A DNA stretch of 64,000 nt from Mesobacillus maritimus (GTDB lineage Bacteria; Bacillota; Bacilli; Bacillales; Cytobacillaceae). The notes beneath the pieces were generated by a model. It was given only the letters and a program-made list of their open reading frames with translations. It was not told where the DNA came from and ran no database searches. Shown here one piece after another: positions 8,289 through 16,066 of the stretch (positions are counted from its first letter, which is position 1; each line of letters starts with the position of its first letter). Location: positions 16,466-80,465 of the forward strand of contig NZ_JACWFH010000016.1 in NCBI RefSeq assembly GCF_019749255.1, read 5' to 3'. The position numbers were made by a program, and so were the translations under genes.

Positions 8289-9302
8289 TTATAAAAGCTG
8301 AATATTTGCTTCTTTACATTCTTTAAGGATTTCGTCATTCCAAACCGAAACTTGAACTTCCCCAATATGAGCCTTTTGAAGAAAAAACATACATAATCTT
8401 GATTGGCCGATTCCTCCGCCTATTGTAAACGGGAGCTCTCCTCGTAAAACGGCTTGGTGATAAGCTAAATTTTTACGATCTTCACAATTGGATTCTTTAA
8501 GTTGCTTTAACAACGCCTTTTTATCTACTCTTATGCCCATTGAAGATAATTCGAATGCTCTTTCGAGGATGGGAAACCATACGATGATATCTCCATTTAA
8601 TGACCAATCATCATAATCTGGAGAACGTCCGTCATGCTTTCTTCCGGAATTCAACATGCCTCCAATTTGCATAAGAAAAACAGCTCCATGTTTCTTCGCT
8701 ATTTTATCTTCTCTTTCCTTAGGTGTAAGGGATGGGTACATATTTTCAAGTTCTTGAGAGGTAACGAAGTGAATGGATTTTGGTAATATCGGTTGAAGGG
8801 ATGGATACAATTGGTGTACATATTGTTCAGTAGCGGTTAAGGCTTTATATATTTTCTCCACCTCATCCTTTAATGTCCCAACTGTACGGTCCTGCTGTAC
8901 AATGACTTTTTCCCAATCCCATTGATCCACAAACATGGAATGCAAATTATCAAGGATTTCATCTCGTCTAATTGCCTTCATATCTGTGTATAAGCCGGTT
9001 CCGACCGGGAATTGATATTTAGCTAGGGCACTCCTTTTCCATTTTGCAAGGGATTGAACAATCTCTAGTTTTTCATTTTTTATATCTAACGCATCAAAGG
9101 ATACCACACGTTCTGTTCCGTTCAAATTATCATTAAGCCCTGTTCCCTCTTGTAAAAATAACGGAGCAGAAACTCGAACTAACTTTAACACTTCAGATAA
9201 TTTGCTCTCAAAATAATCCTTTACCTTTTTAATGGCCATTTCGGTTTCCACTATACCTAACTTGGATTTGTAAGCTGCAGGGGTAATCATCTGTTTCGAC
9301 AC
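8289..9302 (-). CDS. asnA: Aspartate-ammonia ligase (asparagine synthetase A)
   Basis: Makes asparagine from aspartate, ammonia and ATP; structurally a relative of class II aminoacyl-tRNA synthetases. Recognised along its length: ETEMAIKKVKDYFESKLSE, SAPLFLQEGTGLNDNLNG, TDMKAIRRDE, VDQWDWEK, LNGDIIVWFP and the C-terminal GGGIGQSRLCMFFL. 337 residues from the GTG at 9302, which sits six bases after GAGGTG; an in-frame GTG at 9311 is the alternative. This ammonia-dependent enzyme is not universal in bacilli, many of which use glutamine-dependent AsnB types. The leader contains a long inverted repeat but no T-box signature. Confidence 0.93.
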   Translation of the reverse strand: MSKQMITPAAYKSKLGIVETEMAIKKVKDYFESKLSEVLKLVRVSAPLFLQEGTGLNDNLNGTERVVSFDALDIKNEKLEIVQSLAKWKRSALAKYQFPVGTGLYTDMKAIRRDEILDNLHSMFVDQWDWEKVIVQQDRTVGTLKDEVEKIYKALTATEQYVHQLYPSLQPILPKSIHFVTSQELENMYPSLTPKEREDKIAKKHGAVFLMQIGGMLNSGRKHDGRSPDYDDWSLNGDIIVWFPILERAFELSSMGIRVDKKALLKQLKESNCEDRKNLAYHQAVLRGELPFTIGGGIGQSRLCMFFLQKAHIGEVQVSVWNDEILKECKEANIQLL

Positions 9303-9325
9303 ACTCTTCACCTCATCTTTTTAGG

Positions 9326-9393
9326 CTCTTTTCTTATCATTAAGGTAAGCTAGAACTAGGGTAACAATAAGAAAAGAGCTTACAAAGTTACCT
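9326..9393 (-). promoter_or_regulatory. asnA leader with two mutually exclusive hairpins
   Basis: GCTCTTTTCTTAT (9326-9338) and ATAAGAAAAGAGC (9368-9380) are a perfect 13-bp inverted repeat ending about 20 bases before the asnA start. A second pair, GGTAAC (9361-9366) and GTTACC (9388-9393), encloses one arm of the first, so the two helices compete. The arrangement resembles a leader switch; function inferred only. Confidence 0.5.
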
Positions 9394-9570
9394 TTAACCT
9401 TAAAAGTAGCTTTTCGTTCGTTAACATCGACTTTAGGACTTTGCCATCCATTATTTTAATAAGTGAACATTGTAATTTATGGTTAAACCACCTAAACCGT
9501 TCAATTTTTGGGCGGAAGGATTTGGCTACTTTCTCGAATTTTTATCGCAAGAATTGGGTCGAAAACAAAT

Positions 9571-9592
9571 CAAAACCCAGTCAGAAACTGGG
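9571..9592 (-). terminator. Terminator of the DUF1456 gene
   Basis: CCCAGT and ACTGGG form a stem with a five-base loop; on the minus strand it is followed by TTTTGATTTG, 56 bp beyond the stop. Confidence 0.65.
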
Positions 9593-9647
9593 CTGATTGA
9601 TTTTTATTAAAGAGTTCTTATCTATTTAGAAACTTATAAGAGCATCC

Positions 9648-10160
9648 TTATCCCCTATATTTTATTGCTAACCCCTTCAGGAAATTCCTAGCATATTTAT
9701 CGCCACATTCTTTATAATTCTTATGTCCTTTTTTCCTTAAAATCGCGCTTAACTCACCCTTGGTAATGGTAACCCCTGCCTTGGCTAAGAGATCAATCAT
9801 ATCTTCACTCGTTAAGGCCAATGCTATTTTCACCTTTTTCAGCAGGATATTGTTCACACTTTCATTTGAAAACGCTGGTCGTTCAGGTTGTCCTGGCTTT
9901 GGCTCCTGTTTCCCTCGTTTAAATGTAATAAGACCATTTAAGAAGGATTCAAACATCCGATTATTACATTTTATTATGTTCTCATCTTCAGCTATAGGCT
10001 CGTCCTCGTCATAATCATAGCTGTCATCTGTTTTTGTAAGTATCTTTAACACTTCTTCCTTTGTAACTTCAACCCCACCAAGTTTGAAAATTTCAACCAT
10101 ATCCTTGTTCTTAATATCAAGCGCATATCTTAATCGAATTAATATATCATTATTCTCCAT
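9648..10160 (-). CDS. DUF1456 (YehS-like) protein
   Basis: 170 residues built as two copies of the DUF1456 motif: NNDILIRLRYALDIKNKDMVEIFKLGGVEVTKEEV near 3-38 and NNILLKKVKIALALTSEDMIDLLAKAGVTITKGEL near 102-137, each followed by a segment with FLNGL or FLKGL. Acidic and Pro/Lys-rich linkers separate them. The family is widespread and of unknown function. The ATG at 10160 follows AGGAGG. Upstream at 10282-10301 a GTTCATA/TATGAAC inverted repeat could be an operator. Confidence 0.85.
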   Translation of the reverse strand: MENNDILIRLRYALDIKNKDMVEIFKLGGVEVTKEEVLKILTKTDDSYDYDEDEPIAEDENIIKCNNRMFESFLNGLITFKRGKQEPKPGQPERPAFSNESVNNILLKKVKIALALTSEDMIDLLAKAGVTITKGELSAILRKKGHKNYKECGDKYARNFLKGLAIKYRG

Positions 10161-10336
10161 GAATAAACCTCCTAAGTGGGACAAGGTGCACGTCCCTCTG
10201 TCTAATTATAGTTTTAATGATCATGCCCATATGTTCAAGTATAATCATTTTTCACGGTTTTACATTCATTTAACGCTCATCGTTCATACATGGCTATGAA
10301 CTGAACATATAGGAATGTGGCCATGAAAATGAAAAA

Positions 10337-10377
10337 GGACTCTGAAGTCGCAAAGTGAATTTTGCGACCTCAGAGCC
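10337..10377 (-). terminator. Terminator of the NlpC/P60 gene
   Basis: On the minus strand GGCTCTGAGGTCGCAAAA pairs with TTTGCGACTTCAGAGTCC, then TTTTTC. It is a long stem about 90 bp beyond the stop. Confidence 0.85.
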
Positions 10378-10463
10378 TTATTAGCTTAACACGAGCAAGC
10401 AAATATAAAAAATCTTTATCCTCTTCTAGGATGTGATTTAGCAGTAGATTATGACTTCCTTCA

Positions 10464-11702
10464 TTAACGCAATACTCTAGCAGCACTAGAGAACTTAGAC
10501 GGATTATATGAAGCAATTTTCACAACATCGCCTGTTTGCGGCGCATGGATATATTTTCCTCCGCCAATATAAATCCCAACATGATAAGCAGGAGAACCAT
10601 TGAACACTAAATCTCCGGGTTGAACTTGGCTAGGAGAAATTCTTGTCCCTGCATTTTGCTGGTCACGTGATACTCTCGGTAGGCTAGTGCCAACTGAATT
10701 ACGATACACATATTGAACAAATCCTGAACAATCAAATCCTTTAGGGCTTGACCCACCCCAAACATAAGGAACGCCCAAAAATTGTTTAGCATAAGCAATC
10801 ACTTGACTTGCCGCATCAGCGTTTGTTGCTTTAACAGCAGGAGCCGATGCAGTTGAAACTGAATTTGATGCTTTGCTTTTTGTTGTTGATTGTTGAGCTG
10901 GTTGTTGAGCCTGTTCGGACTGTTGTTGTGGTTGCTGGACTTGTTGAACTTGTTGGCTGTTTTGTTGAGCTGGTTGATTTTGTTGCGCTTCTAGCACTTG
11001 TTGCGCTTCTAGAGCACGTTGAGCTTCTAAAGCCTGTTGCGCTTCTAGGGCTTGTTGTGCAAGTTTAGCCTCTTGCGTTTGTAATAATTTCTCTGCAACC
11101 GCTAATTCTTTTTCAATTTTCTTTTTGTCTTCTGCAATCTTATTTTGTTCAGACGCTAATTCATCTTGATTCTTATTTAGTTGCTCAAGTTCTTTATGTA
11201 ATTGGTCCTCTGCAGCTACTAACGCTTGCTGTTTTTCCTTAAGACCACTCATTAAATCGTTATCACTTTGGATAATTTGTGAAATTGCCGTAAAACGATT
11301 GAAAAACTCTGAGATGCTCCCTGATGATAATAAAACATCTGCATATGCGACTACTGACTGTTGTCCGTCCAACTGTAGACTTTTTAGGCGTTCAGCAAGA
11401 ATCTCTTCATGGGCAAGCAAATCCTTTTTAGATTTGTCAATTTCAGCCTCAGCTTCTTCAATTTTTCCTTGTTGTTTTTTAATTTCATCGTTTAACTTTT
11501 GACTCTTATCCATAGAGACAGAGATGCGATCATCTAATTGTTGCATCTTCGTTTCAAATGCCTGAATTTGTCCTTGTGTATTAGCAATTTGTTCTTGTGT
11601 CACTTCTTGTGAATCATCTGGAGTTGCAAAAGCTGGCGTTACCTGAATCATTGTGGCGAGAATAGCTGCTGATACTGTATATTTAATAATTTTTTTAATC
11701 AT
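10464..11702 (-). CDS. Secreted CwlO/PcsB-like peptidoglycan endopeptidase (coiled coil + NlpC/P60)
   Basis: 412 residues. A signal peptide (basic start, hydrophobic core, cleavage near AFA, residue 26) is followed by a coiled coil (about 30-215), then a Gln-rich linker with ALEAQ-type repeats (about 215-285), and a C-terminal NlpC/P60 domain (299-412) with catalytic Cys325 in FDCSGF, His374 in YHVGIY and His386 in YIHAP. This is the layout of D,L-endopeptidases such as B. subtilis CwlO, which cut stem peptides during wall elongation. ATG at 11702 lies eight bases after GAGGAG; a GTG just before it is possible. An exact WalR-type box lies upstream, as expected for this family. Confidence 0.88.
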   Translation of the reverse strand: MIKKIIKYTVSAAILATMIQVTPAFATPDDSQEVTQEQIANTQGQIQAFETKMQQLDDRISVSMDKSQKLNDEIKKQQGKIEEAEAEIDKSKKDLLAHEEILAERLKSLQLDGQQSVVAYADVLLSSGSISEFFNRFTAISQIIQSDNDLMSGLKEKQQALVAAEDQLHKELEQLNKNQDELASEQNKIAEDKKKIEKELAVAEKLLQTQEAKLAQQALEAQQALEAQRALEAQQVLEAQQNQPAQQNSQQVQQVQQPQQQSEQAQQPAQQSTTKSKASNSVSTASAPAVKATNADAASQVIAYAKQFLGVPYVWGGSSPKGFDCSGFVQYVYRNSVGTSLPRVSRDQQNAGTRISPSQVQPGDLVFNGSPAYHVGIYIGGGKYIHAPQTGDVVKIASYNPSKFSSAARVLR

Positions 11703-11790
11703 CACATTATCTCCTCTTTGTTTCTCAATCTAATTCGATATTACTAGTTTATCTTCCTAGTAGACTAAAAAACAATGAATCAGTCGATAA

Positions 11791-11807
11791 TGTAATATAA
11801 TTGTAAC
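11791..11807 (+). promoter_or_regulatory. WalR (YycF)-type box
   Basis: TGTAAT-N5-TGTAAC matches the WalR consensus TGTWAH-N5-TGTWAH exactly. It lies about 90 bp before the endopeptidase start, on the strand opposite to the gene. WalR control of cell-wall hydrolases is established in B. subtilis; binding here is inferred. Confidence 0.5.
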
Positions 11808-11900
11808 TTTATGTAGAATTTTAAGACTACTTTTCCTATTCAAGCATCAGATATCTTCCTGTTTCTGTAAAAACAAAAGAAACAGCGGAAGTAGATTCTA

Positions 11901-11932
11901 TGAAAAATAGCCCAGGTTCATATCACCTGGGC
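11901..11932 (-). terminator. Terminator of the 2-hydroxyacid dehydrogenase gene
   Basis: GCCCAGGT and ACCTGGGC form a perfect 8-bp stem; on the minus strand TATTTTTC follows, 32 bp after the stop. Confidence 0.8.
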
Positions 11933-11963
11933 CAAATCTAACTCTATTATTCACCTGTTTAAT

Positions 11964-12938
11964 CTAAATATTCACTGGTTTATTTAACAAATTTGTTGGT
12001 GTTTCACCTTTTAGTCCAGCTACAAGATTAGTAGCTGCACTCATTGCCATTTTATAGCGCGTTTCGTACGTAGCGGACCCAATATGCGGCAGAGTAACGA
12101 CATTTTTCATAGAAAGTAAAGGATTGTCCACTTCTACCGGTTCATTTACAAACACATCTAATCCTGCACCATAAATTTCGCCTGTTTGGAGAGCTTGTAT
12201 TAATGCCTCTTCATCTACTGTTTTTCCTCTTGAACTATTAATGAAGATGGCTGACTTTTTCATGAGTGAAAATTCCTTTTCTCCCATAAGTTTTTCCGTC
12301 TCAGGTGTGAGTGGTGTCATGAGTAAAACAAAATCGGAGTTCTGTAATAGTTCTTCCATCGTACAATAGCTAGCTGCATACTTTTCCTCTGCATCCGGTT
12401 TTCTAGAACGGTTGTGATACAGGATCTCCATATCAAATCCATGGTGCGCTCTTTTTGCCACCGCAGAGCCAATTCCTCCCATCCCAATAATGCCTAAAAC
12501 TTTTTGATGGATATCAAGTCCAAAATACTGTTCTCCTAGGTTTGAATCCCACTGTCCTGTTTTCACAAATTGATCTAACTCTGGTAGCCTTCTAGCAGTA
12601 GATAGCATTAACCCCATAATCAGGTCAGCTACAGTATCATTTAATACACCAGGTGTATTCGTGGCCATAACACCTCGAGCTGATATTGCCGGTAAATGTA
12701 GATTTTCATAACCTACCGAAATATTACTTACTACTTTTAATTGGGGAGCATTCTTTAGTAAATCATCATCTACTTTTAACCCAGCTCCAAGAATGCCATG
12801 TGCATCTTTTAACTCATGTAGGAACGTAGGAAAGGTCTCTTCTTCTAATCCTTCAAAATAAACAACCTCACAGGTTTGTTTAACAAAATCTAGCACTTTC
12901 GGGTCAACTTTCGAATAGACAAGTACTTTTGGTTTCAA
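11964..12938 (-). CDS. D-2-hydroxyacid dehydrogenase (glyoxylate/hydroxypyruvate reductase type)
   Basis: 324 residues of the NAD(P)-dependent D-isomer family. The Rossmann motif GIIGMGGIGSAVAKRA lies near 150; the catalytic set is Arg in SSRGKTVDEEAL (about 235), Glu in VFVNEPVEVDNPL (about 264) and His in LPHIGSAT (about 283). The sequence resembles the Bacillus YvcT group, which reduces glyoxylate, hydroxypyruvate or 2-ketogluconate. The start is TTG at 12938 after GAGGGGA. It stands alone with its own terminator. Exact substrate not determined. Confidence 0.88.
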   Translation of the reverse strand: MKPKVLVYSKVDPKVLDFVKQTCEVVYFEGLEEETFPTFLHELKDAHGILGAGLKVDDDLLKNAPQLKVVSNISVGYENLHLPAISARGVMATNTPGVLNDTVADLIMGLMLSTARRLPELDQFVKTGQWDSNLGEQYFGLDIHQKVLGIIGMGGIGSAVAKRAHHGFDMEILYHNRSRKPDAEEKYAASYCTMEELLQNSDFVLLMTPLTPETEKLMGEKEFSLMKKSAIFINSSRGKTVDEEALIQALQTGEIYGAGLDVFVNEPVEVDNPLLSMKNVVTLPHIGSATYETRYKMAMSAATNLVAGLKGETPTNLLNKPVNI

Positions 12939-13312
12939 TAAAATCCCCTCTTTTATTCTGATTTGAATTGAATATGTAATTAGACACAGTATCAGGTTTG
13001 ATGCGTACTTTATTCATTTCGTGATAAGCATAAAATTTCCTGTTGTTTATTCAGGATCTTTTCTCAGACTTTATTGTTTTTGTAGGATAGATATTGAATT
13101 TTACTTAAACCTCTTTATTTTAAAGAGAGAGAAGAGCTTGTGAGTGAAATCAAAACCTTTTAACTAGATTTACAAACTCTGGCGAACCATAATTTATACG
13201 AAAACAAGTCTTTATTGAACACAAAAAGACCCAGCTATCTACTGGGACAAATAAGTATACTGATAAAGCAGGAGAGGAGGCTTTTCAATATTGATAAGAA
13301 CATAAAGGAACA
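12939..13312. other. Intergenic region, 374 bp
   Basis: Contains the terminator of the downstream-numbered membrane-protein gene (13222-13246) and a small hairpin CTCTTTA-TTT-TAAAGAG at 13111-13127. No coding frame with a ribosome-binding site and no clear promoter were seen. Confidence 0.5.
13222..13246 (-). terminator. Terminator of the membrane-protein gene
   Basis: CCCAG (13230-13234) pairs with CTGGG (13242-13246); on the minus strand TCTTTTTG follows, about 70 bp past the stop. Confidence 0.6.
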
Positions 13313-14209
13313 TTATCTATTAAGATATTTATTGTTAATTTTGTAAAATTCATCTCTTATCAACTGATTTGTTTTTATCGTTGGAATAAAGAATATTATT
13401 GCAACAAAGATTCCTAAGAAATTAAAAGTCCCTGTTCCTATATGGATATACCCCTGCATGATATAGATAATAGATAATCCAACGATAAAGCTTATGTTAT
13501 CTCTCAAACTTATTTTTTTCCGTTGTTTACGATCCGTTAAAAACAACGTAAATTTTTTATTTGTTAGGTAAAAATAGATTCCTAATAAAAGAAAAGCGAT
13601 GGTTAAGATTATGATTCTATTTTGCTCACCAAAAAAGTTAAAGGCAAAAGTCCCTATACCTATTAATAAAAAGATCAACACATACGAATAACCTACAAAG
13701 AAGGTTGATTTATAAACGCCTTTAATTTCCTCTTTTTCATTAGGGGTTTTATTGTATAGAATCGATTGGTCAGTGGCGTAGTCTTCACACAAATCATCGA
13801 TTTCTTTTTTCGTTAACCCAATTTCATCTTTATTTTGTAAATGATGAAGTTGTATTTGTTTATTTATTTTCCGTTCCAAATAGAGATTCACAATCATAAA
13901 AATGATTCCTAAGACAATTAAATAAAGATACTCAAGCTTAATGAATCCACTAATAACGAGAAAGTTTATAATGACAATGATGCATCTTAATATGAAATCC
14001 AGTAATGAGAACCTTTTTAGTTGTTTTACCTGTGTTCTCCTTGAACTTTCAAGCATAGAAGTGGTAAATAAGATTAACACGAAGGGTGTAAAAAACCAAA
14101 TCGCTGCAAGATCCTCTAGTCCAGAGGTATTTGAAAGAATGATTAAAATAAAATTATTTATGTAAAAGAGAATATTTACTAGCATTAACTTTTTTATCTT
14201 CTGCCCCAT
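13313..14209 (-). CDS. Polytopic membrane protein of unknown function
   Basis: I do not recognise a family. 298 residues with about eight hydrophobic segments, roughly 8-25, 36-52, 72-90, 93-111, then 168-186, 196-214, 238-256 and 259-276. These form two groups of four around a charged central cytoplasmic stretch (about 112-165: ERKINKQIQ...KKEIDDLCEDYATD), which suggests an internal duplication. The ATG at 14209 follows GGAAGGAT. It has its own terminator and no operon partner. Base composition is more A/T-rich than the neighbouring housekeeping genes. Confidence 0.7.
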   Translation of the reverse strand: MGQKIKKLMLVNILFYINNFILIILSNTSGLEDLAAIWFFTPFVLILFTTSMLESSRRTQVKQLKRFSLLDFILRCIIVIINFLVISGFIKLEYLYLIVLGIIFMIVNLYLERKINKQIQLHHLQNKDEIGLTKKEIDDLCEDYATDQSILYNKTPNEKEEIKGVYKSTFFVGYSYVLIFLLIGIGTFAFNFFGEQNRIIILTIAFLLLGIYFYLTNKKFTLFLTDRKQRKKISLRDNISFIVGLSIIYIMQGYIHIGTGTFNFLGIFVAIIFFIPTIKTNQLIRDEFYKINNKYLNR

Positions 14210-14614
14210 ATTTTATATCCTTCCAAACTAGTAAAATTGCTGACCCAATTCCATAAAAGGATCAACCTTTGAAAGATGCACGCTGTTGTTTAAAGCTTTA
14301 TAGCAAATCTTGTACGGAGATAATAGTAGCACAGAACCTGTAAATTAATTGTAAAAAATTATGAATTTGTAAAAAAAGGACATAAATAACTATCCCTACA
14401 CGGTACTTTTGCATCAGAAATATGTAGATAAGCTTAAAATACTTAGTTACCTCATAAATTATCTTTACTAATAGTAAGTCTCTTTCCTTAATTTTGATTG
14501 CAACAATCTATCTCAAAAGAATTTTAATTGAAGCTTGAAATGCAAGGGTTGAGGCAAAAAAACACCCCGAATTCGGTGAATTCAGGGTAGGATTACTGAT
14601 AAAGTTTTCTATGG
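14210..14614. other. Intergenic region, 405 bp
   Basis: A/T-rich. Holds the rlmCD terminator at its right end; nothing else with a recognisable structure or coding signal was found. Confidence 0.5.
14558..14588 (-). terminator. Terminator of rlmCD
   Basis: On the minus strand ACCCTGAATTC pairs with GAATTCGGGGT around a 3-base loop, then GTTTTTTTG, 26 bp past the stop. Confidence 0.88.
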
Positions 14615-15988
14615 TTAAGAATTTAGGACCAACTTCGCGACAGCTTCGCAATGCGTCGTCTGAGGAAACATATCGACAGGCTGTACTTCTACTGTTTTGT
14701 ATCCACCGTCTTCTAAAATACGAAGGTCCCTTGCTAATGTTGCTGGGTTACAGCTAACATAGACAACCTTATTGGGTTTCATTTCAATAATGGTGTGGAG
14801 CAGAGCTTCATCGCAGCCTTTACGTGGAGGGTCGACGACAAGAACATCCGCTCGAATTCCCTGGTCATACCATTTAGGAATAACTTCTTCCGCTTTGCCA
14901 ACAGCAAATTCAGCATTGGTGATAGCATTCAGCTCTGCATTACGCTTTGCATCCTCAATCGCTTCAGGAACAATTTCCACTCCGTATACCTTTTTAGCCT
15001 TTTGGGCGAGAAACAAAGAAATCGTACCTATTCCACAATAAGCATCCATCACGGTTTCATCCCCATTTAGCTCTGCATACTCTAAAGCTTTATCATAGAG
15101 TACCTTTGTTTGGTCAGGGTTAACCTGGTAAAAACTCAATGCAGAGATGGCAAACTTCACATCACCAATATAGTCGTAGATAACTTCACTGCCCCAAAGG
15201 ACTTTCGTTTTATCCCCCATAATGACATTTGTTCTTTTTGAATTGATATTATGAATGATTGACTTCACCTTTGGAAGACGAGAAACGATTTCTTCAACAA
15301 GTTTATTTTTGGATGGAAGGTCTGCAGTTCTTGTGATCATCACAACCATTAACTCTCCCGTTTGCTTCGCATAGCGCGCCATAATATGGCGGAGGTCGCC
15401 CTTATGGGTTTCTTCATTATACGCTTTGACACCTAGCTCACGACAAACTTCCTTTACAGCCTGAATCGCTTCATCCACTTCAGCTAGCTGGATTAAGCTT
15501 TCATTTGTATCAACAATTTCATGACTGCGCGGTTTAAAGAACCCTGAAATCAACTTCCCATCTTTTTCTCCAACAGGAACTTGAGCTTTATTTCGATACT
15601 GCCATGGATGCTCCATTCCCAATACAGGATGGACGTTCACATCTTCAAGCTTCCCAATTCGCGTTAGCACTTGGCGTACCTGGTTTTCCTTAAATTTAAG
15701 CTGTCCTTCATAGCTAATATGCTGGATCTGACAGCCGCCGTATTTATGGCTATCTTCTTTGGCAATTTCCACTCTAAAATGGCTTTGTTCTTTTATTTGA
15801 ATCAGACGGCCAATCCCATAGCCTTTGTTCACTTTGATGATTTTAATATTCGCCTTTTCACCGGGCAGCCCACCTTGTACAAAGATAGGATATCCATCCA
15901 CCTTGGCGACACCGGCACCATCATGGGTTAAATCTTCAAATTCTACATCTATATAATCGTTTTTCTGAACTGGCAATGTTTTGCTCAT
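14615..15988 (-). CDS. rlmCD: 23S rRNA (uracil-5-)-methyltransferase RlmCD
   Basis: 457 residues. An N-terminal TRAM RNA-binding domain (about 3-62, [22 protein letters not shown]) precedes a TrmA/RumA-type SAM methyltransferase. [16 protein letters not shown] is the SAM motif, [12 protein letters not shown] follows, the catalytic Cys is Cys413 in [14 protein letters not shown], and Glu448 in THCEAVA is the expected base. The N-terminal KYGGCQIQH stretch corresponds to the iron-sulphur region of RumA. In B. subtilis the single enzyme makes m5U747 and m5U1939. ATG at 15988 follows GGAAGATC. In B. subtilis this gene follows dagK; here other genes intervene. Confidence 0.93.
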   Translation of the reverse strand: MSKTLPVQKNDYIDVEFEDLTHDGAGVAKVDGYPIFVQGGLPGEKANIKIIKVNKGYGIGRLIQIKEQSHFRVEIAKEDSHKYGGCQIQHISYEGQLKFKENQVRQVLTRIGKLEDVNVHPVLGMEHPWQYRNKAQVPVGEKDGKLISGFFKPRSHEIVDTNESLIQLAEVDEAIQAVKEVCRELGVKAYNEETHKGDLRHIMARYAKQTGELMVVMITRTADLPSKNKLVEEIVSRLPKVKSIIHNINSKRTNVIMGDKTKVLWGSEVIYDYIGDVKFAISALSFYQVNPDQTKVLYDKALEYAELNGDETVMDAYCGIGTISLFLAQKAKKVYGVEIVPEAIEDAKRNAELNAITNAEFAVGKAEEVIPKWYDQGIRADVLVVDPPRKGCDEALLHTIIEMKPNKVVYVSCNPATLARDLRILEDGGYKTVEVQPVDMFPQTTHCEAVAKLVLNS

Positions 15989-16066
15989 ATGATCTTCCTT
16001 TACAGTGATTTCGCTAAGGAAGATTTTAACACACTGGCGCTTAGAATGCGAAAAACGCTCTACCTG

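Noticed and set aside
9303..9640. T-box leader of asnA
   Set aside because: No GGTGGNACC-type T-box sequence or specifier-loop layout was found.
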